Positions 44,031 through 53,079 of a stretch of DNA of 64,000 bases are shown in pieces (position 1 is the stretch's first letter; the number at the start of each line of letters is the position of its first letter). Origin of the DNA: Streptomyces sp. RKAG290 (GTDB lineage Bacteria > Actinomycetota > Actinomycetes > Streptomycetales > Streptomycetaceae); assembly GCF_023701695.1 (NCBI RefSeq), contig NZ_JAJOZC010000001.1, forward strand, positions 4,339,894 to 4,403,893, given 5' to 3'. A program made the translations under genes and the position numbers. The notes beneath the pieces are model-generated. The model was not told where the DNA came from and did no database searches. It saw nothing but the letters and a program-made list of their open reading frames with translations.

Positions 44031-44753
44031 TCAGACCGTCCCGGGCGGGACCTGTCCGCCTGTTGCCGCGTCTGCGGCCGGGGCGGGGCCGTCCGCGGTG
44101 CGGCGGGTCAGGGCGCACACCGCGGCGCCGAGGGCGAAGCCGTAGACGGAGACGAGGCCGTGGCCGTTGGACTGGGCGAACCAGACCACCAGGCCGAGCG
44201 CGGGCACGGCGGCCGCGAGCAGGGTCTGCTTCACGTTCTCGGGGTCCCGGGCAGCGCGCAGCCTGCGCAGGAGAAGGGCTGCGGACAGGGTCGCGGCGAG
44301 GAAGTACGTGGCCCCGGAACTTCCGGCGAAGTTGCGGGGGTCGGTGCTGTGGCCGCTCTCGCCGAACAGGGCGTCGATCCGCCCGGGCAGCAGGATGCCG
44401 GCGAGGAACAGGCCCAGCGTCAGGGGTGCGCCCCAGAACCAGTCGGCCAGCGCGGCGATGACGGCCAGAGTGGCGATGTTCCAGGCGCCGCCGAGGAGAC
44501 CGCCGTTCTGCATGAAGGTCGCGGTGAGGATCCGCCACCAGCCGGATCTGGCGGGGTCGCTGTCGAGGGCGTCCATCGCGCCGGACCAGCAGAGCTGGGT
44601 GATGACCCCGGCGAGGGCGACCGCGGTCAAGGCCACCGCCGCCCACGGGATGCCGCGCCCCCGCAGGGTGCCCCGGCCGACCAGGGCCAGTCCGCCGTTG
44701 ATCATCAACATCATCAGTGCTGCCGTGGTCACGTTGAACAGCAGTCCGCCCAT
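44031..44753 (-). CDS. Rhomboid-like integral membrane protein
   Basis: A 240-residue protein with about seven hydrophobic helices. The middle resembles rhomboids: a loop/TM region WNIATLAVIAALADWFWGAPL and a later helix with NFAGSSGATYFLAATLSA, where GSSG could be the GxSG nucleophile motif. The usual H-x-x-x-N before it is not evident, so it may be an inactive relative. GGAAGGGGG precedes ATG 44753. No operon partner; a TetR remnant lies upstream on the other strand. Confidence 0.5.
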   Translation of the reverse strand: MGGLLFNVTTAALMMLMINGGLALVGRGTLRGRGIPWAAVALTAVALAGVITQLCWSGAMDALDSDPARSGWWRILTATFMQNGGLLGGAWNIATLAVIAALADWFWGAPLTLGLFLAGILLPGRIDALFGESGHSTDPRNFAGSSGATYFLAATLSAALLLRRLRAARDPENVKQTLLAAAVPALGLVVWFAQSNGHGLVSVYGFALGAAVCALTRRTADGPAPAADAATGGQVPPGTV

Positions 44754-44821
44754 CGCCACCACCCCCTTCCAGCGCAGTTTGAATCCCCCGATGATGACAG
44801 TAGACGCGGCCTCGGCAGTTT

Positions 44822-44950
44822 GCCGCAGGTGGCGACGCGGCTCGACACGCAGGCGGGCAGCATGTACTGCCACGTGCCCAACAAGAGCGCCCTGCTCCAG
44901 CTGATGGCCTGGCACTGGCCATGGCGGCGCGCAGCAGCCAGCAGCAACCT
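44822..44950 (+). pseudogene. TetR-type regulator remnant (N-terminal HTH only)
   Basis: This stretch encodes QVATRLDTQAGSMYCHVPNK followed by SALLQLMA. That is the recognition helix and following helix of many TetR-family regulators (usual form: VA-x-RL-x-T-x-AGSLYRHVP-x-K-x-ALL). Nothing before or after continues the family and no start codon with a ribosome site fits. It is therefore a decayed fragment beside the rhomboid-like gene, perhaps once its divergent regulator. Confidence 0.6.
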
Positions 44951-45175
44951 CGCATGTGAGCGTCCAGCTCTGCCGAGCATCTTTGTGACGGTCCATCGGC
45001 TCCGGCCGGCGGACCGTTCTCGTTGTCGGACTCGCCCCGCCCCGCCCGTTTGCGTCCGGCCCTGCCGGCCGGTGGCGTCTCCGAATTGGGACCTGGATTG
45101 GGCCCCAGGGCCCGTGCCGTAACAGGGGCCCCTCTCGTAGCCTCCCTGCCCTAAGGCCATACGGGAGGACAAGCC

Positions 45176-46758
45176 ATGTCACGGACGAGGTCTCGGGAGC
45201 CCATACCCGGCAGCAGGCGGGGTGACCGGGGCGCCACCGCGTTCGAGTACCTCGGCACGATCCTGGTCGTGGTGGCCCTCATCGGCGGTATGGCGGTGGC
45301 CGGCCTCGGTGGGCAGATCAGCCACCGGATCCACTGCCTCGTCGCCTCGATCGGCGGCGGCAGCGGCGGGTGCGACAGCGGCAAGGGCGGCGAGGCGGGC
45401 GGCGATCCCAACGCCGAGTTCGAGCCCATCACCTGTGCCACGGTCACCAAGTCCGGTACCCAGGGCGGCAAGTTCGGCGTCTCGTTCGAGACCCTCGGCA
45501 TCGAGTTCGGCGGCGAATTCGGCTTCGAGGAGACGACGTCCAAGGCCAAGACGGATGTCAACAAGGACGGCAAGATCGACGACAAGGACGAGCAGGTCTC
45601 GCTCACCTTCACGGATGCCGGTTCGGTGAAGGGCACGGAGAAGCCGAAGGCCCGCGTCAAGATCGGCGACGTCGGCAAGGACAAGGTGGAGATCGGTGCG
45701 GGTCTCACGGTCACCACGGGCGACACCTGGGTGTTCGACAGCCAGAAGGAAGCCGACCAGTTCCGCAAGGACCTCCAGGAGTACAAGAAGCTCAACCGGC
45801 TGAACAAGCTCTCCAACCTCAGCCCGGTCGTGGGCGGCGCCACCGAGGTCGCCAGTTGGTTCGGCAAGGGGCCGAAGGCCACGGAGAGCCGCCTCAAGAA
45901 CAACATCGAGGACAAGCTCGGCAACAAGCACATCACCACCCAGAAGCTCAGCCTCGAGGTCGCCGCCCAGGCCGGTTTCCAGTTCGGCGCCGGGATGAAC
46001 GCCCCGGACACGACCAACCCGGACGGCACGACCACCCCCGCCCCAAGCCGGGTGCCACCGTCGAGGCCGGCGTCAAGATCTCCGAGGCCCAGGAAGTCAC
46101 CCTCACGCAGAACCACATCAACAACACCGACGCGTACACCTACCAGGCCAAGGCCACCGGTGGCGCGTACGCGAAGGGCGAGGCCGGCCCCGCCAAGGCC
46201 GGTGCCGAGGCCAGTGGCTCGGCGGCGGGGGCCATCACCGTCACCGTCGACAGCAAGACGGGCAAGGTGAAGAGCATCACGATGACGCGGACCCTGGAGG
46301 GCAAGGCGGAGGCCAACGCCGGTGTGAAGGGTGATGTCAACGGCAACAAGAAGGGCGGCGGCACGACCACCCAGGTCGTCACGACCACCGTCCCGCTGGA
46401 CGACAAGAACCTCTCCAAGGAGGAGTCCGACCGCATCAAGTCCCAGATGTTCTCCGGCCAGGGCATGAACAGCGCGTTCAACTACCTGTTCACCGGTTCG
46501 CCGGTCCCGACCGAGGACCCCGGCACCGACGATCCGTTCGGCCACTACGCGTTCCAGCACGGCCAGGTCAGCAAGCAGGAGTACGACGGGTCCTCGTCGT
46601 CCGAGGAGATCGGTCTCGACATCAACCTGGAGGTGGCGGGCATCAACGGCGCCTACACCACGTCCGAGACCGAGAAGAACCTGCAGAAGGCCGAGTTCCT
46701 GGGGGCGCCCACCAACGGGCAGCGCTCATTCGTCCCGTACAGCTACTGTGCGAACTGA
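45176..46758 (+). CDS. Large Flp-prepilin-like exported protein (1-base frameshift near 46042)
   Basis: About 527 residues if repaired. The N-terminus has a basic leader ending RGDRG19, then ATAFE24Y25 and a hydrophobic helix to residue 46. This is the Flp/type IVb prepilin cleavage pattern G|x4-E-Y. The mature part is huge compared with normal 50-70-residue Flp pilins. It has a Cys-containing segment, an EF-hand-like loop DVNKDGKIDDKDE, and long Lys/Gly/Thr-rich beta-type sequence ending RSFVPYSYCAN. The reading frame breaks at GCCCCAAG (46040-46047); a fifth C restores PAPKPGATVEAGVKISE. GGAGGA precedes ATG 45176. Heads a run of four closely spaced genes. Confidence 0.7.
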
Positions 46759-46783
46759 TCGACCAGTACAAGGAGACGTGATC

Positions 46784-47365
46784 ATGACCTACCGTTCCCT
46801 CCGCCGGACGGTGCAGGCCGTCGCCGTCACGACCGCTGTCCTCACCGCCGGCCTGACGCTCACCGCGTGCGGCTCCGACAAGGACGGCACACCGGCCGCG
46901 CCCAGCGGCTGGAAGGAGTTGTCGGGGCCGACCGTGTCGCTCTCCTACCCGGACGATCTGACCGAGCAGAGCAAGGCGGAGCGCGGCAAGCTCAACGACG
47001 CCGCGGCTCTCCGCAGCGAGGGGGACCGGCCCACGGTGAAGGTGTCGATCCAGAGCGGCTTCGCCAGCGCCTCGAACGGGGACGACGCGGCCTCGGTCGG
47101 CAGGGCGCTGCTCATGGCGACCACCGAGGTGAAGGGCACCAAGGACGCGGACGTCGAGGGCGCGAAGGGCGCCAAGCGCATCGACTTCACGTACACCGGC
47201 ACGGGCGTGCCGCAGTCGCCCCCGAAGGGGGCCGAGGTCAACGGCGTGGTCATCACGGGCGTCGACTCCGACGGGAAGATCTACTCCGTGCGCATCGACG
47301 CCCAGGCGGGCAAGCTGAGCGACGCCGACCGGACGAAGATCGTCGACAGCATCAAGGTGAAGTAG
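46784..47365 (+). CDS. Conserved lipoprotein
   Basis: A 193-residue exported protein: Arg-rich start, hydrophobic core and lipobox LTAC with C29. The mature region begins SGWKELSGPTVSLSYPDDL and continues as beta-rich sequence (VKVSIQSGF; KRIDFTYTGTG; KIYSVRIDAQAG), similar in style to LpqN/DUF1795-type surface lipoproteins. AAGGAG lies 9 bases before ATG 46784. It follows the Flp-like gene by 25 bases and is probably cotranscribed. Function unknown. Confidence 0.75.
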   Translation: MTYRSLRRTVQAVAVTTAVLTAGLTLTACGSDKDGTPAAPSGWKELSGPTVSLSYPDDLTEQSKAERGKLNDAAALRSEGDRPTVKVSIQSGFASASNGDDAASVGRALLMATTEVKGTKDADVEGAKGAKRIDFTYTGTGVPQSPPKGAEVNGVVITGVDSDGKIYSVRIDAQAGKLSDADRTKIVDSIKVK

Positions 47366-47411
47366 TGCCCGAGCGCCGGCCGACGACGAAGAGGCAGTCG
47401 AATGTCCCGAT

Positions 47412-47855
47412 ATGACGCACGCCGCGGGTACGCCCCGCCCCCGCGCACGACAGGCCCGGCTGCTCGACCTGATGCTGCCCTGGGCCGCGGGCATCCTGGT
47501 GACGCTGATCGCGGAGCTGGGCGTCGCCGTGGTCGTCTGGGACTGGATAGCGGGCGACGACCCGTCGAACGTGGCCTCGCCGGCCCGGACCATCCTGTTC
47601 CTGCACCTGCCGTCCGCGCTCTGCATCGCGCTCGGCACCTGGGCCGCGGCGGCCCTGCACCGCTCGCCGTCGCGCGATTCGCGCGTACGGCACCTCCTCG
47701 CCGCGTTCGCGCCCGCCGTGGCCCTGCAGTTGGTGATCTTCTTCTCCCAGGGGAGCGACCTCACGGTCATCACCTTCCTGGTCCAGCTGGTGGTTCTGGT
47801 GGTCGGCTGCGCGGTGGGCTTCCTCGCCGACCGGCTGCGCAACGGTGAGAGGTAA
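47412..47855 (+). CDS. Small four-helix membrane protein
   Basis: A 147-residue protein with four predicted membrane helices (LPWAAGILVTLIAELGVAVVVW; ILFLHLPSALCIALGTWAAAAL; LLAAFAPAVALQLVIFF; VITFLVQLVVLVVGCAVGFLA). No family recognised. It lies between the lipoprotein and a DUF3592 gene and is probably part of the same operon. Start ATG 47412; another ATG at 47402 is in a different frame. Confidence 0.65.
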   Translation: MTHAAGTPRPRARQARLLDLMLPWAAGILVTLIAELGVAVVVWDWIAGDDPSNVASPARTILFLHLPSALCIALGTWAAAALHRSPSRDSRVRHLLAAFAPAVALQLVIFFSQGSDLTVITFLVQLVVLVVGCAVGFLADRLRNGER

Positions 47856-47866
47856 TCAAGGAACCC

Positions 47867-48279
47867 ATGAACACCTCGCTCGTACTCATCGGTGTGGTCG
47901 CCCTGGTGGCACTCAGGTCCTCGCACGGACCGTCCAGCAACTGCGCGGAGCACGCTCCGGCGTCTCCGCGCCGGCGCGCTGCATCCGCGTGTACGAGCGC
48001 GACACGGCGACCGGCTCCTCGAACGACCGGCGGACCTGGCACGTCTTCGCGTTCAGCGCGCAGAACGGGGAGTGGGTCGAGTTCCAGGACGGCGGCAACA
48101 AGCGCTTCATCGAGGGCGCACGGGTCACGGTGCGCTACGACCCCGCCGACCCGAAGCGGACCGCCACACTGGCAGGCAGCTCGCGCGGGGTCCTGGCCGA
48201 GGGGGCCGTGGGCCTGGCCCTGATGGGGCTCGTGCTGGTGATGTTCCTGACGGACTTCCCGGAGAATTTGTTCTCCTGA
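47867..48279 (+). CDS. DUF3592-like membrane protein (1-base frameshift near 47908)
   Basis: About 137 residues if repaired. The start MNTSLVLIGVVALV is in one frame, and QVLARTVQQLRGARSGVSAP through a long conserved part is in another (CIRVYERD, WHVFAFSAQNGEWVEFQ, VTVRYDPADPKRTATLAG, final helix AVGLALMGLVLVMFL). Restoring GGG at 47908 gives VALVGTQVLART. The fold, N-terminal helix, DUF3592 beta domain and C-terminal helix, is common in actinobacterial membrane proteins. 11 bases after the preceding gene. Confidence 0.65.
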
Positions 48280-48305
48280 CGGGATGCCCGGCTATCCCCT
48301 CGGGG

Positions 48306-48470
48306 AGCCGGGCGTGGGCGGCCAAGGAGAAGAAGGCGCTGTACCGCCGGATCGCCGAGCTCGGTCACGAGTACGCGGGCACCGAGCCGCGGAACATGCT
48401 CGTCACCCTCACGGAGAACGAGTCGATCGACTGGTCGTTCGGCAACGGGGCGGCGCAGCACGCCCCGTGA
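48306..48470 (+). pseudogene. Tautomerase family remnant (C-terminal part)
   Basis: The frame encodes AAKEKKALYRRIAELGHEYA followed by GTEPRNMLVTLTEN, IDWSFGNG and AQHAP, ending at TGA 48470. This matches the C-terminal half of two-domain tautomerase/4-oxalocrotonate tautomerase-like proteins. The N-terminal half, with its catalytic Pro1, is absent because the DUF3592 gene occupies the preceding bases. It is a leftover fragment. Confidence 0.6.
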
Positions 48471-48764
48471 CGGGCTCCAGGATTCCGGCGACCGACGCGC
48501 CTCCGCGAGTGACCACCGCGCGCCCGGCCACCCGACGACGAAAGAGCGTGAACGCGCCGACCCTCCGCCGGGTGGCCGGTTCCCGCTCCTCCGTATCAGC
48601 CACGCCCCCGCCCCTGCACGTGAAGTGCGGCCGGAACCAGCCCGGGCCCTCGCGTCACCTGCGTGCCGCGGGCGTTGAGAGGGACGGTCGGGAGGCCTTG
48701 CCCGCGCCCCGGCGGCAGGGCGCGGTGCTCTCTCATCTCCCTGACAGAGGCGCCGAGTTGTTGC

Positions 48765-49679
48765 TCAGAAGAGCCACTTGTACTGGTTCCAGCCGTACGT
48801 GCCGATCTTCACCTTGGGCTTGTACGGGGAGGCGGCGTCGCCGGTGCCTGCGTACATCCACAGCGCGCCGGCCTTGTCGCGGGCGAGAAGGTCGGTCCGG
48901 TGGTCGTTGTCCATGTCACCGATGGAGACGAGCCGGTTGTACTGGTTCCAGCCGCTGCCGATCCTGGTGCGCTTGTCGTACGGCGCGTTCTGGTTGCCCG
49001 TGCCCGTGTAGAGCCACAGGACCCCGGCCTTGTCGCGGGCGACGATGTCGTTCCTGCCGTCGCCGTTCAGGTCGCCGTTGCCGGCGAGCTCAGTGTAGGT
49101 GTCCCAGCCGTAGCCGACCTTGATGCGCTTGGTGACCGTGCCGTTCTCGTGGCCGAGGTAGAGATAGAGGTCGCCCTTGGAGTCGCGGGCGAGCAGGTCG
49201 CTTGCGTCGGCTCCACCGAGGTTGCCCACGGAGACGATCAGGTCGTAGATGTCCCAGCCGTAGCCGATCTCCTTCGACACCTGCGTGTCGGCAATCTGGA
49301 ACCGCATCTTGTCGCCCACGCGGAGCCAGAAGCCGTCACGCTCTCCGTCGGCCGTGAGGTCGACCTGGGTGATGGCACTGACGGTCACGGTATATCCCTC
49401 GAACACGCGATAGGCGAGCCTGCCCCCGTGCCTCTTCTCGTAGGAGTACAGGTACGCGTCTTCGGTTATGCCGTACAGGGGGTACGACGGGGGAACGGCC
49501 CCGGGTGCGGCGGTGGAGGAAGCCGCCGCCGATGGCTTGTCGGCTGCCGTGCCGGCCGGCGGCCGCGCGGAGTCTGCGGCCACGGCGGAGGTGCCGGTGG
49601 CGACAAGGGCGACGGTGAGGGCCGCGGCTGCGGCGCGAGCGGCTGTTCGTCTGTGCCTACGGCCAGAAGTGTTGGCCAC
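48765..49679 (-). CDS. Secreted FG-GAP/VCBS repeat protein
   Basis: A 304-residue exported protein. Signal peptide: RRHRRTAARAAAAALTVALVATGTSAVAA. A low-complexity Ala/Pro segment follows. The rest is beta-propeller-type repeats of about 50 residues: ITQVDLTADGERDGFWLRVG, GNGDLNGDGRNDIVARDKAG, GDMDNDHRTDLLARDKAG. Each has a Ca-binding DxNxDGxxD-like turn and a GYGWD or GWNQY closing motif. Such proteins bind glycans or cell surfaces. GTG 49679 follows GGGAG by 7 bases. Monocistronic. Confidence 0.82.
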   Translation of the reverse strand: MANTSGRRHRRTAARAAAAALTVALVATGTSAVAADSARPPAGTAADKPSAAASSTAAPGAVPPSYPLYGITEDAYLYSYEKRHGGRLAYRVFEGYTVTVSAITQVDLTADGERDGFWLRVGDKMRFQIADTQVSKEIGYGWDIYDLIVSVGNLGGADASDLLARDSKGDLYLYLGHENGTVTKRIKVGYGWDTYTELAGNGDLNGDGRNDIVARDKAGVLWLYTGTGNQNAPYDKRTRIGSGWNQYNRLVSIGDMDNDHRTDLLARDKAGALWMYAGTGDAASPYKPKVKIGTYGWNQYKWLF

Positions 49680-49968
49680 GAAGTGCTCCCTGGATCGTGA
49701 TGGGCCGTGTCCCGCGGCGAGTTGCCGGCGGGCCACGGATTCGGCTGAATCGTGTCACGCCTGTGGGCACATAACCTTCACTTCTGATCAGTGCGGCAGG
49801 ACCTCGGCCTTTGCGAGTCGTTCAACCTCGTCGCGTTGAAGGGGGATGAACCAGGCGGTCGCAGACGTTCGCGCCACTCGGGGCCGCCGGCCGCAGGAGC
49901 GAAGGGAGTTGCAGCCCGACGGGTGAAAACAGGTGGGCCGCTAACCGCGTGACTGCGAGATTGGTCCC

Positions 49969-50631
49969 ATGATCGAAACAGGGCACAAGAAGGATCTGCA
50001 GCTGTATCTGCAGGACGCGCGCGACACGTTCCTGTGGAAACTCGAAGGCGCGTCCGAGTACGACGTCCGTCGCCCCATGACCCCCACCGGCACAAATCTG
50101 TTGGGGCTGGTCAAGCACGTGACCGGCGCCGAGGCGTTCTACTTCGGCGAGGTCTTCGGCCGGCCCGTGGAGGCGCCGGTGCTCTGGATCGCCGGTGACG
50201 CCGAGCCGAATGCGGATCTGTGGGCCACCGCCGACGAGGCGCGTGAGCAGATCGTCGCGCAGTACCGCCGGGTGTGGGCGCACTCGGACGCCACGATCGA
50301 GTCGTTGGAGCTCGATGCCGTCGGCCGGATGCCAGGGGAAGGGCGCCAGGAGCTGACGCTCCACCGGGTCCTTGTCCACATGGTCGCCGAGACCCAGCGG
50401 CATGCCGGGCACGCCGACCTGGTCCGGGAACTGATCGACGGGACCACCGGGCTGCGGAAGGGCAGCGACAACATGGCGCCCGGCGACGCGGCGTGGTGGG
50501 GGAGTCATCGGGACCGGGTGGAGCGGGCGGCTCTGGACGCTTCGGGCGGTTCCGGGAGCGCGTCGAGGTGGGCGGAGCAGGGTCAGGTTGCGGGGGACGG
50601 GCCGGGGGCGGGTGCCGTGGACTCCCGGTGA
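49969..50631 (+). CDS. DinB family protein (DUF664-type)
   Basis: A 220-residue four-helix-bundle protein of the DinB/DUF664 group, often metal-binding thiol (mycothiol) transferases. Motifs: LVKHVTGAEAFYFGEVFGRP, with the first metal His, and LVHMVAETQRHAGHADLVRELIDG, with the other His ligands. A long Gly/Ala tail follows residue 190. ATG 49969; no good ribosome site is seen, so translation may be leaderless. Confidence 0.82.
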   Translation: MIETGHKKDLQLYLQDARDTFLWKLEGASEYDVRRPMTPTGTNLLGLVKHVTGAEAFYFGEVFGRPVEAPVLWIAGDAEPNADLWATADEAREQIVAQYRRVWAHSDATIESLELDAVGRMPGEGRQELTLHRVLVHMVAETQRHAGHADLVRELIDGTTGLRKGSDNMAPGDAAWWGSHRDRVERAALDASGGSGSASRWAEQGQVAGDGPGAGAVDSR

Positions 50632-51898
50632 CGGGGGCCGGCATGGGGTAGCCGGCGTACGGCTCGGGAGGTCAGGGGGAGGAGGGCTGCGACAGCGGAG
50701 GCGACACCGGCGGCCGCGGTGAGGTGGAAGGCGCCGTACGTCTGGGACAGCGGGCCTACGGACAGCTGGCCGATCGGGATCGCGACGTACGACAGCAGGT
50801 CGTCGTAGGAGGCGACGCGCGAGAGGACGTGCGGCGGGACGTGTTCCTGCAGTGAGGTGTCCCAGGCGACGGCGGTGACGGCGGAGCCGAGCCCGGCGAC
50901 GAACGCGGCGGCGAGCAGCCACGGGGCGGGCAGACGCGCACCGAGCGCGAGCAGGGGGAGCGCGGCGAGTGCACTGGTCAGCTGTCCGAGGCGCAGCAGG
51001 TGCCGGACCACCAGCCGGTACATCAGCAGGCTCGACACCAGCAGACCGAGGCCGCGGGCGCTGAGTACGAATCCCCACGTCGCTTCGCCGTCGAGCTGCC
51101 GGGTGAGCTGGGGCCCCAGGATCTGCCAGGTGCCGGTCTGGGCCAGATTCATCAGGCAGAAGGACAGCGCGCCGGCCCACACCCAGCGGATTGCACGGAA
51201 CTCTGTCCACCCGTCGCGGATGTCGGTCAGGACGGTGGTCCGCGGGGCGCGGACCTGGCGTGCGTGCACGGCCGTGCCGCGTACGTGTCGTGCGGGAACG
51301 TGAGCCGCGCGAGGAAGACCGCCGCGAGCAGATAGGTGCACGCGTCGAAGGCGATGGCGGGACCGCTGCCGGCCGCCGCCACGAGCACGCCCGACAGGCT
51401 CGGCCCGAGGATCTTCGTGGCGTTGCGTGCCGTTCCCAGCAGCGAGTTCGCCTGCTGGAGCCGGGCCTTGTCGACGAGTTGCGGTACGACCCCGCGCAGC
51501 GCCGGGGTGGTGAACGCGGCGAGTGCGCCGTTGAGGAACTCCAGTACGGCCACGGCAGGCAGCGAGTAGTGGCCGGTCAGCAGGAGCGCCGCGACCGCGC
51601 CCTGGGTGAGCGCGGCGCCCAGGTGGGAGGCCACCAGCACGGTCCGGCGTGCGGAGCGGTCGGCCACGGCCCCGCCCAGCAGGAGCAGTGCCAGCAGCGG
51701 CAGCATGTGGGCGGCCAGGACCACACCGAGGTCATGAGCGCTGCCGGAGGCGTCCAGGACCGCGAACGCCAGCGCGACCGGTGCCATCGAACTGCCGAGC
51801 AGCGACACCAGCCGTCCGGCGTAGAACGCGCGGAAGCGCGGTTGCTTGAAGAGAGCGGGGAGGGCGGGGAGAGCAGGAAGAGGAAGAAGTAGAGGCAC
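50583..51898 (-). CDS. MFS transporter, enterobactin-exporter-like (1-base frameshift near 51272)
   Basis: About 438 residues if repaired, with 12 membrane helices. The N-terminal half (FKQPRFRAFYAGRLVSLLGSSMAPVALAF, LLLGGAVADRSARRTVLVAS, QQANSLLGTARNATKILGPSLSG) is in one frame, and the C-terminal half (TTVLTDIRDGWTEFRAIRW to LTSRAVRRL) is in another. One missing base in the GGCC text at 51270-51274 explains the break. Its 3' end overlaps the convergent DinB gene by about 49 bases. Divergent ArsR-type regulator next door. Start GTG 51898. Confidence 0.78.
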
Positions 51899-51985
51899 CG
51901 GTGGATTCTGCTGAGACCCCGATGGCGCGCGCTAACGTTTCGGCACGAGGCGAAAGTTCAGGAGCGAAGGGCCCGGAGGCGAAGC

Positions 51986-52969
51986 GTGGTACTGCTGCGG
52001 CTGAGCTCGTTGGCGCTGTCGCGGTCCAGGTTCGCACTGTCGCCGCTGGCCGAGACGCTGGGCTCGATGAGCGTGCTGACCAAGCCGTGCTCCGACCCGT
52101 GGCTGCTGCCCTGGTACACCCGCCACCACGACGCCTTCCGTGCCGTTCTCGACGCCGACCCGTTCGCCAAGGGGCTGGTCGAGCTGATCGGCTCGACCAA
52201 GTACCTGCCCGGCTACATCACCCTCCCGCCGTCCGGCGGGATGCGCACAGCATTCGCCGACGAGCTGGCGCCGGTCGTGGCCGCCCGCGACGAGGCCGTA
52301 AGCGCCGATCTGGAGGCGGCCGTGGCGCACAGTTGGCAGCGCCACGATCTGCGGTGGCTGACCGGACACGGGTGGGGCGCCCGGACGGCCGACCTGTTCC
52401 GGTACACGTGGCATACGCATGTCGTCGCGGACTGGCCGCGCCGCCGGGCGCTGCTGGAACGGGACGTCAGCTATCGGGCGGGGCTGCTGGCCGCCTACGG
52501 CTGGCCCCGCGCCCTGCAGCAGATGAACCGCCGCAGCGCCTGGGTCGGCACCGACGCGATCCGCTTCAGCCATCAGCCCGGCCCGGACCGCGTCGTCGGT
52601 GAGGACGGCATGCTGTTCGTGCCGGTCTGTGTGACGAGCGGCACCTGGCTGTCCGAGGAGCCGCCCGACCGGTACGCCCTGGTCTACCCGGCCCGTGGTG
52701 CCGCTGCGGTCGACCCCGGGCGGCGGGAGCCCGCGCGCGCCCTGGAACGGCTGATCGGCACCGGCCGCGCCGCCGTGCTCCACGAGCTGGCGCGCCCCGC
52801 CACCAGCACGGAGCTCGCCGGCCGGCTCGGCCAGTCCCTCGGCACCGTCGGGGGGCACCTGGCCGTCCTGCGTGATGCGGACCTGATCGCGGGTACGAGG
52901 GTCGGCAGGCGCGTCGTCTACCGGCGCACCGAGGCCGGCGATCTCCTGGCCGGGCAGTGCACGGCCTGA
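51986..52969 (+). CDS. ArsR-type HTH regulator with DUF5937-like N-terminus
   Basis: A 327-residue protein. A long N-terminal domain (SPLAETLGSMSVLTKP, then HSWQRHDLRWLTGHG) resembles DUF5937. A C-terminal winged helix follows (ARALERLIGTGRAAVLHELA, TSTELAGRLGQSLGTVGGHL, GRRVVYRRTEAGDLL). This is the usual layout of Streptomyces ArsR-like regulators that control a divergent exporter, here the MFS gene 87 bases away. GTG 51986 follows GGAGG by 9 bases. Confidence 0.82.
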   Translation: MVLLRLSSLALSRSRFALSPLAETLGSMSVLTKPCSDPWLLPWYTRHHDAFRAVLDADPFAKGLVELIGSTKYLPGYITLPPSGGMRTAFADELAPVVAARDEAVSADLEAAVAHSWQRHDLRWLTGHGWGARTADLFRYTWHTHVVADWPRRRALLERDVSYRAGLLAAYGWPRALQQMNRRSAWVGTDAIRFSHQPGPDRVVGEDGMLFVPVCVTSGTWLSEEPPDRYALVYPARGAAAVDPGRREPARALERLIGTGRAAVLHELARPATSTELAGRLGQSLGTVGGHLAVLRDADLIAGTRVGRRVVYRRTEAGDLLAGQCTA

Positions 52970-53079
52970 TCAGGGGCCCGGCACCGGACGGAAAGATCCT
53001 CCCCTGGCACTAGGGAGATTGCTTTGCCTAGCCATTACTCTTGTGGGAAGGCCACGCTGGGTGGCCATGGAGGAGTGAG

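Noticed and set aside
47402..47848. Alternative frame starting ATG 47402 before the four-helix protein
   Set aside because: Gives Arg/Gly-rich sequence without hydrophobic helices; the frame from 47412 encodes a clean membrane protein.
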